From Shewanella xiamenensis (GTDB lineage: Bacteria > Pseudomonadota > Gammaproteobacteria > Enterobacterales > Shewanellaceae), in the NCBI RefSeq assembly GCF_014647135.1, contig NZ_BMOP01000021.1:1-64000 (forward strand): a stretch of 64,000 bases of DNA. Direction: 5' to 3'. The position numbers were made by a program, and so were the translations under genes. Below, piece by piece: positions 48,192 through 56,204 of the stretch. Position 1 is the first letter of the stretch; each line of letters opens with the position of its first letter. The notes beneath the pieces were generated by a model. The model was given only the letters and a program-made list of their open reading frames with translations. It did no database searches and was not told the origin of the DNA.

Positions 48192-49328
48192 ATGAATTTA
48201 TGGCAGTTAGTGCTCACTGAATTAAAGGCGATTATTAGCGATAAGGCTATCGCTGTGACCCTATTTGGCGGTGTGCTGTTTTATTCGGTGCTCTATCCCT
48301 TGCCTTATTTGCACCAAGTCCCAACAGAACAGCAGCTTATCGTGGTGGATTTAGACCATTCTTCCCTGAGTCGTCAACTTATTCGCCATGCGGATGCCAG
48401 TGCAAAAATCCAAGTGATAGGCCAAGTCGGCTCTATCTCCGAGGCGAAACGCTTTATCGAAACGGGTAAGGCGCACGGTTTATTGGTGATCCCCGAAGGA
48501 TTTCGCCGCGATTTGTTGCTCGGTAAGGGCGTAACCTTAAGCTACGGCGGTGATGCCAGTTACTTCTTGATTTACTCTGCTGTGGCCGAAGGTCTTGTCA
48601 GTGCGGGGATGGATGCCGGTAAACAAATTCAATGGATTGGCATGCTCGCCCAGGGGAAAAATCCTAAAGAGGCCGAGCAGAACCTCAACTCGCTGCACTT
48701 AAATAGTGTTCCTGCGTTTAACCCAAGTCTAGGCTATACACCTTATGTCGTGCCGGGGTTATTTTTACTGATCCTGCATCAAACATTGCTGATCGGTACT
48801 GGCATTTTAGGTGCAGGCCAGTGGCGTCATCAGGGTTATTGGCAACAGGTGTCGCCGCTGCAATTGGTTTGCGGTCGAATTATGGCGTTTATGTTGATTT
48901 ATATGGTGTTTACCAGCTTTTATGTGGGCTATTGCTACCACTGGTATAACGTGAGTATTCAAGCGCGCTTTGGCCTGGTCGCACTGTGGCTATTACCGTT
49001 TTTACTGGCGACGGCGGCGGCTGGAGTCGCAATGAGCACCTTGTTTACCCGCCGCGATTTGCCTACTCAAGTATTGCTATTAATTTCAATGCCAATCCTG
49101 TTTGTCTCAGGCTTTGTCTGGCCGATTGCCTTAATCCCTGAGCCGCTTGTGCTGGGCTCGCAGATTATCCCTGCGGTGCCCGCCATTATGGGGATGTTGG
49201 AGCTGAACCAAATGGGCGCGACGTGGGCAAGTGTACTGCCAAAGTGGTTACAGCTTTGGGGATTATTTGCGGCATTTTTTGGCTTAGCTCTCTTAGGTAT
49301 TCACCGCCGGGCGCGGGCTTGGGTTTAG
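48192..49328 (+). CDS. ABC-2 type export permease, second of two
   Basis: A 378-residue paralogue of the previous permease: LWQLVLTELKAIISDKAIAV at the N-terminus, a periplasmic domain with VVDLDHSSLSRQL similar to VDQDHSQLSRML in the first permease, and six C-terminal helices with RRDLPTQVLLLISMP. It starts one base after the first permease stop. The pair likely forms a heterodimer. A weak hairpin at 49424-49453 may end the operon. Confidence 0.85.
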   Translation: MNLWQLVLTELKAIISDKAIAVTLFGGVLFYSVLYPLPYLHQVPTEQQLIVVDLDHSSLSRQLIRHADASAKIQVIGQVGSISEAKRFIETGKAHGLLVIPEGFRRDLLLGKGVTLSYGGDASYFLIYSAVAEGLVSAGMDAGKQIQWIGMLAQGKNPKEAEQNLNSLHLNSVPAFNPSLGYTPYVVPGLFLLILHQTLLIGTGILGAGQWRHQGYWQQVSPLQLVCGRIMAFMLIYMVFTSFYVGYCYHWYNVSIQARFGLVALWLLPFLLATAAAGVAMSTLFTRRDLPTQVLLLISMPILFVSGFVWPIALIPEPLVLGSQIIPAVPAIMGMLELNQMGATWASVLPKWLQLWGLFAAFFGLALLGIHRRARAWV

Positions 49329-49423
49329 CTTGTGAACTGGTGGCGAGAGTGTGCTTAGGAAGATTTTTAAGGGCGAAATTTTACTTTGGTATTGAATTGC
49401 TTGTGAGATGAATCCAAAGATTT

Positions 49424-49453
49424 GCCCTTTGGCATCACAAGATGCCGCAGGGC
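49424..49453. terminator. Possible bidirectional terminator
   Basis: A stem GGCATC/GATGCC (49431-49436 with 49441-49446) extended by GCCCT/AGGGC lies between the convergent permease and chitinase genes. The following T-run is short, so confidence is low. Confidence 0.35.
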
Positions 49454-49487
49454 TTGTTGTCAAAGTAATATGACCGCAACGCGAGTA

Positions 49488-51677
49488 TTAATGCTTAGTC
49501 CACGCATCTTGCCAAGCGCTGCCAGTGCCAGGGGCATAGTAAGGCGCTGAGCCGCTACACCATCCGCTGTTTGGCCAAGGTCGGCATTGGTAAACGCCAC
49601 CTGCGTTGGTAACAATATCACCGGCTTGGTATTGGGTACCTGCATTGTATGCTGGGTATTCTCCGGGCTCGATACCGCCGTCATCTGCAACTAAGGACAG
49701 GGCAAACTGTTGTTTGAGGCTGTTATCTTTGTTGCTGATGATGAGCTGATAAGCTCCTGCGTCGAGTGATGCTCCCTGCAATACCATGGCGCCATTACCA
49801 TTAATGTTAGCTGTGCTGCTCGCGTGGATGCGCTCATCCTGCACAAGGCTAGCCGTTAATTCCATCGCTTGATTGGTATTGACGTTAAAGTTAATGCTAA
49901 CTTGCCCTTGGGTGAGTGGGTAGCTCGAGGCTAAACCGCTTATCGTAAAGTTCGGCGTGATAACCGGAGGCAAGCCTGAATCGCAATCACTGTCACCTTG
50001 GGATTTCCACACGCCCCATTGACCGGCTAAGTCTGGTTGCTCACCTTGAGTCCACCAACCCGCTAACCAGATTTTGCCTGCGTAGCTAACCGTATCACCG
50101 CCTAAGTAAATCTTGCTTGGATTCCATAAATTTTCGCACACTGCACCTTGCTCTTTGACGGTTACGATACGCACTGCGCGGGATTGCTCGCCAGCACTGT
50201 CAGTTACGCTGTAGACCAGCTCATATTGGCCGATACGGTCGCTATTGACTTCACCTTCAATACGGATGCTATGGGTCAGATCGCCATCTTCGGCATCGGT
50301 GGCGCTAACGCCTGCCATTGGATCGAAGGGGGCTGAGACTGTGATGCTAGTATTATGGATGCCACTCAACTCAGGTTTAGTGTTATACACCTCAACAGTG
50401 CGTACTTGCTCCGTAGTGTTGTTATCTGAATCGGTGACTTTATACGTTAGTGGATAAAGGCCAAGTTGCTGAGTATTCACATCACCAGTCACTTGGATGT
50501 CGGCCGTCAGATCTTTATCTTCGGCATCATAGGCGCTAACGCCATCCAGTGGATTAAATACGCCACCTAATTTGACCCGAACATGGCCTAGGCCGCTGAA
50601 AATGGGTTTGCCGTTTTCTGGCTCTGGTGGGGTAATGTCTTGATTGTGGATGAAGGGCCCGTACGCCTTAATAAATGATTCATTATAGGCTTGGCCTGCA
50701 GCATTTTTCCCCATATCCCAGTTGATCGACCATGTCATTACGCCACGGAGTGGCTGCCCTTGATTTTTTAATTGTTCGAATGCGGCAAACAGTTTTTGTG
50801 GATCGCTCACATAGCCTGTGGCTGCCGCATCAATATTAGTCGGGATGCCAAAGACCAGTTTGTCATGGGGAATTTTTGTGAACCCATGGCTGCCATTGGC
50901 GAGTGCATTAGCGATATGGTAGATAAACTCTTGTTTTAAATTGTCATTATTTTGCGCAATCCAGCCTATACCATCGATATAAATACCATCGCCACCTTGG
51001 TTATAAAATTGCGGGTTAATCCAATCGTAATAGCCCTCAAGGGCGTTGATATAAGGTACATATTTCCCGCCGGTGGTGAGGTAGGGGAATTCAGGCGCCA
51101 TAGTGATTAAAAAGTTTTTCTGCTGCTTACGGTAATGATCTTTAACGATCCTTAGCGCCGCGGGAATGACGATTTGATTGTCTGCAGCGGTGACTGCGGC
51201 TTGTTCGAGGTCGATATCAAGCCCATCAAAGCCATATTTTTCAACTAACCGAATGATTTCATTTGCCAGATCTTGCTCTTGGCCATTGCGCAGTTCAATG
51301 TGAGCATCCGCGCCACCTAAGGCGATTAATACTGCTCGGCCTTGACGATTGAGCTCACTAATTTGATCAATAAATTGTGCCTCAGTTAACCCAATTGCGG
51401 GGTCGAGTTTGAAGGTCGGAATGCTGCCGTTGGCACCATAGCTTTTCATAAATGAAACATCGACAACGTTATATTGCGGATTGACCTGCGCTAAGGTCAC
51501 ACAGGGGGCGATACCACCTTTATAACCTGCGCCATCACACCAGTTATGCCAGTAACCCACGACAACGCCTGCTTGCGGGTTGACCATTGCAGAACCCTCT
51601 GCGCTTGCAGGGGCGGCCAACACAGCGGTGGTAAGTGCTATGCAACTAAACAGGGTATTGAATTTAAAAGATTTCAT
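49488..51677 (-). CDS. Secreted multidomain chitinase (GH18)
   Basis: The ATG at 51677 is preferred (729 residues), with signal peptide ending ASAEG; the frame extends to 51707. The GH18 domain (about residues 35-340) has the catalytic FDGLDIDLEQ motif (DxxDxDxE, Glu158). Two tandem cadherin/PKD-like modules follow (DGVSAYDAEDKDLT and AGVSATDAEDGDLT), then a carbohydrate-binding CBM5/12 module (CENLWNPSKIYLGG ... WLAGWWTQGE), an Ig-like linker, and a second, C-terminal CBM5/12-like module (AGDIVTNAGGVYQC). It degrades chitin outside the cell, which fits an aquatic Shewanella. Single gene, transcribed toward the export operon. Confidence 0.95.
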   Translation of the reverse strand: MKSFKFNTLFSCIALTTAVLAAPASAEGSAMVNPQAGVVVGYWHNWCDGAGYKGGIAPCVTLAQVNPQYNVVDVSFMKSYGANGSIPTFKLDPAIGLTEAQFIDQISELNRQGRAVLIALGGADAHIELRNGQEQDLANEIIRLVEKYGFDGLDIDLEQAAVTAADNQIVIPAALRIVKDHYRKQQKNFLITMAPEFPYLTTGGKYVPYINALEGYYDWINPQFYNQGGDGIYIDGIGWIAQNNDNLKQEFIYHIANALANGSHGFTKIPHDKLVFGIPTNIDAAATGYVSDPQKLFAAFEQLKNQGQPLRGVMTWSINWDMGKNAAGQAYNESFIKAYGPFIHNQDITPPEPENGKPIFSGLGHVRVKLGGVFNPLDGVSAYDAEDKDLTADIQVTGDVNTQQLGLYPLTYKVTDSDNNTTEQVRTVEVYNTKPELSGIHNTSITVSAPFDPMAGVSATDAEDGDLTHSIRIEGEVNSDRIGQYELVYSVTDSAGEQSRAVRIVTVKEQGAVCENLWNPSKIYLGGDTVSYAGKIWLAGWWTQGEQPDLAGQWGVWKSQGDSDCDSGLPPVITPNFTISGLASSYPLTQGQVSINFNVNTNQAMELTASLVQDERIHASSTANINGNGAMVLQGASLDAGAYQLIISNKDNSLKQQFALSLVADDGGIEPGEYPAYNAGTQYQAGDIVTNAGGVYQCRPWPNSGWCSGSAPYYAPGTGSAWQDAWTKH

Positions 51678-52078
51678 TGAGTCTTGCCTTTTTATCGATA
51701 AAAACAACCAAAATAGCCTAAGGTGCTTAAGTTGTGTTTAGTTTGGTGAAAAACAGTGTTAATTCTGATTAACTGGTGGTTTAAGTGAGCTTTTATTGTT
51801 TTTATATGCTTTCTTAGTTCATGGTTATTATGCATAAAGTCTTAAAAATTTATATAAAAAATGATTTTGTGGTTTATTTTATTTGAAGTTCGCATTTATT
51901 AGTCATTTGTTTGGCAGTGTCAATTTTGTGGTAAATGTGACTTTTGGCTTTTAGTGTCATCAATGTGATTTAGCAAAGACGTGAAAAGCCAATTTTTGAG
52001 ACAAAGATAAGGACTGTGAAGCAAACTATGGTTTTTTGCTTGTCTTCCTGCTTGTTTAAGGCGAAAATGCGCGCCGAA
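51678..52078. other. AT-rich gap upstream of the chitinase gene
   Basis: These 400 bases hold no convincing gene on either strand. They contain the chitinase promoter region. Some half-sites resemble CRP (TGTGA at several places) but no full TGTGA-N6-TCACA was found. The stem at 52079-52113 marks the other side. Confidence 0.4.
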
Positions 52079-52113
52079 AAAATAACCGAGGTATTCATTG
52101 CCTCGGTTATTTT
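52079..52113. terminator. Strong hairpin upstream of the putrescine importer leader
   Basis: A 13-bp perfect stem (52079-52091 with 52101-52113), loop TATTCATTG, has T-rich runs on both strands. It could end transcripts from an unseen small RNA, or act as an attenuator if the importer promoter lies further upstream. Confidence 0.6.
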
Positions 52114-52147
52114 CTTTTTGAATATATGGGTTTTAAACCAATAGAGG

Positions 52148-52297
52148 CCGGTAAACATCCGGAAATGATACGAGGTTCGCTTGAACCTACTTTACTGAGG
52201 ACAATTCAATGGGGCTGTTGTTTACCGGATTTTCGGTCATTGCCGTCAATCAAGATGTTGCGTTAGTCATTCCACCGACGGCACTCGGAGGTGGTAT
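52148..52297 (+). promoter_or_regulatory. Structured mRNA leader of the PuuP-like importer
   Basis: A 10-bp perfect outer stem (52148-52157 with 52219-52228) encloses a second stem (52173-52178 with 52183-52188, loop GCTT) and the start and Shine-Dalgarno of a 30-codon ORF. Downstream, CCACC at 52272-52276 is complementary to GGTGG at 52290-52294, which overlaps the importer Shine-Dalgarno GGAGGTGG (52287-52294). These features support translational control. None matches a riboswitch I recognise. Confidence 0.5.
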
Positions 52298-52301
52298 ATG
52301 A
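52209..52301 (+). CDS. Candidate leader peptide ORF (30 codons)
   Basis: ATG at 52209 follows TGAGGACAATTCA, a clear ribosome-binding site. The peptide starts [13 protein letters not shown], passes Pro-Pro at codons 22-23, and ends LGGGI. Its TGA lies at 52299-52301, so it overlaps the importer start codon by four bases (ATGA), typical of coupled translation. The Gly codons at the end double as the importer Shine-Dalgarno. It is too short for automatic gene calling. I infer a regulatory role, not a proven product. Confidence 0.45.
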   Translation: MGLLFTGFSVIAVNQDVALVIPPTALGGGI

Positions 52302-53629
52302 GCCAACAAAAACCGGGCTTAAAGCAAAGCCTTAATCTATGGCAAGTGGTTGTGATGGGGCTCGCTTACCTCACGCCTATGGCCGTGTTTGACACCTTCG
52401 GAATTGTCTCTGAGATCACCTCTGGCCACGTGGCCACCTCTTACTTGCTCGCATTAGCGGGTATCCTGTTTACCGCTTTTAGCTACGGTCATTTAGTGCG
52501 TAAATATCCCTATGCGGGGTCGGCTTATACCTATGCCCAAAAAACCTTTAGCCCAAATGTCGGTTTTATGGTGGGTTGGTCATCGCTACTCGATTACATG
52601 TTTATGCCGATGATCAACATGCTATTGGCCAAAATCTACCTTACTGCCATGTTCCCCAACGTGGAGCCTTGGATTTTCATCTTTGGTTTAGTCACCGTCA
52701 TGACGGTACTCAACCTGAGAGGCATTGATTTAGTTGCGAATTTTAATGGCGTTATCGTATTTGCTCAGATAGCCATTATCTTAGTCTTCATCGGTTTAAT
52801 GGCCCATAGCTTGTCCCTTGGCGAAGGTGAAGGGGTCATTGCCAGCGTGCGTCCATTCTATTCGGAGCAGATAACCTTAGCGCCGCTCTTTACCGGTGCA
52901 ACCATTCTGTGTTTCTCCTTCTTAGGCTTTGATGGCTTAAGTTCATTGAGTGAAGAAACCAAGGACGCTAAGCGAGTGATCCCCCGCGCCATTGTACTGA
53001 CAGCGCTGATTGGCGGGGTGATTTTTGTGAGCGTGTCCTATTTCTTACAACTCTATTTCCCTGATATTTCTCGCTTCCAGCAGTTAGACGCTGTGCTGCC
53101 TGAGATTGCCCTGTATGTGGGGGGTAATTTATTCCAGTCTATCGTGCTGGTGGCGACAACGATTGCGGTGCTAGCATCGGGCATGGCGGCTCATGCGGGG
53201 GTGGCGCGCATCCTCTATGTGATGGGGCGCGACAATATGCTGCCCAATAAAGGTTTTGGTTATGTTCACCCTAAATGGCGTACTCCGGCATTTAACGTGA
53301 TTCTGGTGGGGTTACTGGCGCTTTCGGCGGTGTCATTTGATTTAGAAATGGCCTTGGCTTTGGTCAATTTCGGCGCCTTAGTGGCTTTTACCTTCGTTAA
53401 CCTGTCGGTGATAGTGCAGTTTTATATTAAAGAAAAACGTAATCAATCCCTTAAGGAACATTTGCAGTATTTCATCTTGCCCCTGTGTGGTGCGGCAACC
53501 ATTGGCGTGCTGTGGATTAACCTCGAGCCTCAGTCCTTAGAACTTGGCTTAATTTGGGGAGCTGTAGGGATGTTGTATTTGGCGCTGCGCAGCCTACGTT
53601 TGCGCAAAGCAGTAGAGTTGCAGAGTTAA
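52298..53629 (+). CDS. puuP: APC-family putrescine importer (PuuP-like)
   Basis: A 443-residue, about 12-helix APC-superfamily permease. The sequence runs close to E. coli Puu[74 protein letters not shown] and [10 protein letters not shown]. PuuP imports putrescine with protons and feeds gamma-glutamylation. No puuA/D genes are nearby. The start lies at the end of a leader ORF and is preceded by GGAGGTGG. A terminator hairpin follows at 53671. Confidence 0.88.
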   Translation: MSQQKPGLKQSLNLWQVVVMGLAYLTPMAVFDTFGIVSEITSGHVATSYLLALAGILFTAFSYGHLVRKYPYAGSAYTYAQKTFSPNVGFMVGWSSLLDYMFMPMINMLLAKIYLTAMFPNVEPWIFIFGLVTVMTVLNLRGIDLVANFNGVIVFAQIAIILVFIGLMAHSLSLGEGEGVIASVRPFYSEQITLAPLFTGATILCFSFLGFDGLSSLSEETKDAKRVIPRAIVLTALIGGVIFVSVSYFLQLYFPDISRFQQLDAVLPEIALYVGGNLFQSIVLVATTIAVLASGMAAHAGVARILYVMGRDNMLPNKGFGYVHPKWRTPAFNVILVGLLALSAVSFDLEMALALVNFGALVAFTFVNLSVIVQFYIKEKRNQSLKEHLQYFILPLCGAATIGVLWINLEPQSLELGLIWGAVGMLYLALRSLRLRKAVELQS

Positions 53630-53670
53630 CTAAGGTATTGACTCATAAAGTAACAGCACTGAGGTATGCT

Positions 53671-53706
53671 AATGTCGTTCGCTTAAGAGTGAACGACATT
53701 TTTTTA
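53671..53706 (+). terminator. Terminator of the importer gene and end of a repeat
   Basis: Ten-bp perfect stem (53671-53680 with 53691-53700) followed by a T-run. Read on the minus strand its 30 bases differ at only three positions from the hairpin at 97-126, including one compensatory change, so it is also the end of the repeated element continuing to about 53905. Confidence 0.8.
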
Positions 53707-53905
53707 CGCCGACTGGAGACGCCATGTTGTTCGTTTGCAAAACTCGTGGATAAAATTTTCCCAGTTTTGTTGACCCATAGAAAGCAAGGTTAGAGACATT
53801 AACTTTTGCTAAATCGCGCCTAGCGCCTAAGGCAATATTCCGAAGTGCGGGGATTGGGGCGTGTTGACTTTCAGGGTTATTTTGCAGCCATATGCTGGCC
53901 AAGAG
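53671..53905 (-). pseudogene. Decayed copy of the transposase-tail repeat
   Basis: On the minus strand the frame KFYPRVLQTNNMASPVGVKK shows YPRVL and PV..KK at the same spacing as the ORF at 1-114. Alignable DNA extends from about 53705 to 53790 and ends in the shared hairpin. The frame is open (77 codons) but lacks any whole domain. Together with the window-edge copy it looks like a fragment of a Shewanella mobile or interspersed element. Confidence 0.45.
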
Positions 53906-54044
53906 GGTGTTCTGGCAAGCTCTTACTCTTACTTTTAATCATAAGAGCCGCCCGTCATTTGAGTTGAATAACGATGTGTTATCCCTCGCTTCGCGAGCTA
54001 GAGCTTGCTTGAACAGTAAAATGTAATCTCAAAAACTCAACACG
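53906..54044. other. Short gap after the repeat
   Basis: Contains the CGCTTCGCGAGC palindrome and no ORF of note. No terminator for darP was identified. Confidence 0.3.
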
Positions 54045-54578
54045 CTAGTCTTGGATTTCGCTGCGTAAATATTTAAACAGCTCTTTTGAGGATTTAGACT
54101 CAGGACCTTTTGCCAGCTCTTTGGTTGCTTGGCGCACTAAGGTACGCAGTTTTTGTCTGTCCAACTGTGGGTAATGTTCCACTAACGTTTGGATTTCACC
54201 GTCGCCTTGTGTGAGTAAACGCTCACGCATTTTCTCGAACATTTGCAACTTGGCGGTTTCGTTGCTGTTTTTGTTAAGCACGACCGCGAGCGACGCCTTG
54301 ATAGGTTCAATATCGACGTTACGCATCAGCTTGCCGATATACTGCATATGGCGGCGATAGGCTTCGGTCTTTGGCTTAATCTTATGAGCTTGCTGAATGC
54401 TGTCGTACAAGTGCTCGTCCAGCTCGATTTTATCTAGCTGGGTTTTGCTGAGTGAGACCAGTTCCATACCGACTTTTTGAGCCGCTTCGCAGTCACGCTT
54501 ATCCTCAGTTTTACTGACATAATCGTCGTTACTGTCATAGGGCTGTTTAAAATGTTCTGAATCACCAACAATCTTCAT
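54045..54578 (-). CDS. darP: Ribosome maturation factor DarP (YjgA)
   Basis: A 177-residue, highly charged helical protein with SKTQLDKIELDEHLYDSI, RRHMQYIGKLMRN and LRTLVRQATKE, the conserved YjgA pattern. DarP binds the late 50S subunit and helps fold 23S rRNA around the peptidyl-transferase centre. It is divergent from pmbA, as in E. coli. Confidence 0.93.
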   Translation of the reverse strand: MKIVGDSEHFKQPYDSNDDYVSKTEDKRDCEAAQKVGMELVSLSKTQLDKIELDEHLYDSIQQAHKIKPKTEAYRRHMQYIGKLMRNVDIEPIKASLAVVLNKNSNETAKLQMFEKMRERLLTQGDGEIQTLVEHYPQLDRQKLRTLVRQATKELAKGPESKSSKELFKYLRSEIQD

Positions 54579-54739
54579 ATAGATAAAACCTCAGTTAAAT
54601 AACGCGCTAATAATAACATCTCCCGCCAAAATTCGCCTAGTTAAAGCGCGATTCAATCAGTAAAGCGCGCAATAAATAATGAGAATGGGATAGGTGTTTG
54701 TTATGCTAGCGCCATTGCCTATAACGAAAGAGTTGCTTT

Positions 54740-56083
54740 GTGTCTTTGAACAGAATCGATAGTGAATTGACCGCGCTGAAAGATGCGGTTGCTGTGGCCC
54801 TCGAATATGCGAATAAATTAGGGACAAATGCCGCTGAAGTGGCGATCAGTAAACAACAGGGATTATCGGTTTCAACCCGTTTAAAGGAAGTTGAAACGGT
54901 AGAGTTTAATAAAGATGGCGCCCTCGGTATTACGGTTTATCGCGATGGTTGCAAGGGCAGTTCATCTACCTCAGATCTCAGTCCTGAAGCCATTGCTCTT
55001 GCGGTTAAAGCGGCAGATGATATCGCCCGTTACACCTCGGCCGACCCGTTTAGCGGTTTAGCCGATAAAGCCTTAATGGCGACTGAGATCCGCGATCTTA
55101 AACTCTATTATCCTGAAGATATTTCCCCCGACGAATTAGCCCAATTGGCCATTCGCGCCGAAACCGCGGCGCTCGATGCCGATCCGCGCATCAATAACTC
55201 TGATGGCGCCAGCGCAAACGCCCATACGTCGGTTAAGGTTTACGGTAATAGCCACGGCTTCTTAAATGGCTATTGCAGCTCGCGCTATAGCTTAAGTTGC
55301 AGCGTGATCGGTGAAGACAGTGACGGCAATATGCAGCGGGATTACGATTACACTATCGCCCGTAAATTCAATGAGATGCTTTCACCTGAATCGGTGGGGC
55401 TAAAAACCGCCGAGAAAACCGTGAGCCGTTTAGGGGCACGTAAGATTGCCACCACCCGTTTGCCAATATTACTGGCGCCAGAGATTGCGACTGGCTTAAT
55501 CGGCCATTTGATTGGTGCCATCAGTGGCGGTAGTTTGTATCGTAAATCAAGTTTCTTACTCGATGCCATTCACACCCAAATCTTCCCTGACTGGTTCAAT
55601 ATTGAAGAACAGCCGCATCTATTAGGCGCACTCGCCAGTGCCAACTACGATAGCGAAGGCGTGGCGACCCAAGATAGACGCATTATCGATCGCGGCATAT
55701 TAGAAACCTATTTACTAACCAGTTATTCGGCGCGCAAATTGAGCCTACCTAACACAGGTCATGCGGGCGGGATTTACAACTGGACGCTGGCGCACACTGG
55801 TCAAAGTTTTGATGAGCTAGTCAAAGGCATGGGTACGGGCTTGATTGTCACTGAAGTGATGGGCCAAGGTGTGAATATGGTAACGGGGGATTATTCCCGC
55901 GGCGCCGCTGGTTTTTATGTCGAAAATGGTGAAATCCAGTTCCCCGTTGAAGAAATTACCATTGCTGGCAATCTTAAGGATATGTTCCGTGGGATTCAGG
56001 CGGTCAGTAAAGACTTCGATTTACGTTCATCTATCCGCACCGGCGGAATTTTATTATCCGAGATGAAGGTCGCGGGTAACTAG
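54740..56083 (+). CDS. pmbA: TldD partner PmbA (TldE)
   Basis: A 447-residue homologue of TldD lacking the HExxxH zinc motif, starting at GTG (MSLNRIDSELTALKD). Diagnostic segments: VSTRLKEVETVEFNKDGALGITVY and DYSRGAAGFYVENGEIQFPVEEITIAGNLKDMF. It forms the TldD/E heterodimeric protease. The divergent gap to darP (161 bp) holds the promoters. Terminator at 56119-56150. Confidence 0.97.
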   Translation: MSLNRIDSELTALKDAVAVALEYANKLGTNAAEVAISKQQGLSVSTRLKEVETVEFNKDGALGITVYRDGCKGSSSTSDLSPEAIALAVKAADDIARYTSADPFSGLADKALMATEIRDLKLYYPEDISPDELAQLAIRAETAALDADPRINNSDGASANAHTSVKVYGNSHGFLNGYCSSRYSLSCSVIGEDSDGNMQRDYDYTIARKFNEMLSPESVGLKTAEKTVSRLGARKIATTRLPILLAPEIATGLIGHLIGAISGGSLYRKSSFLLDAIHTQIFPDWFNIEEQPHLLGALASANYDSEGVATQDRRIIDRGILETYLLTSYSARKLSLPNTGHAGGIYNWTLAHTGQSFDELVKGMGTGLIVTEVMGQGVNMVTGDYSRGAAGFYVENGEIQFPVEEITIAGNLKDMFRGIQAVSKDFDLRSSIRTGGILLSEMKVAGN

Positions 56084-56118
56084 CCAGCGGCATATAACGG
56101 TTCAGTCAATTGAAACAC

Positions 56119-56150
56119 AAAAGGGCAAATGCAGCTGCATTTGCCCTTTT
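56119..56150. terminator. Bidirectional terminator, 32-bp perfect palindrome
   Basis: A 16-bp arm each side, no loop bases, with A- and T-runs at the ends. It lies between convergent pmbA and the TonB-dependent receptor and can serve both. Confidence 0.9.
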
Positions 56151-56204
56151 TGATTTAACTGACCCGCCCTAAATTGCATCACCACTTGTTAGCGGCGGTG
56201 CTCA

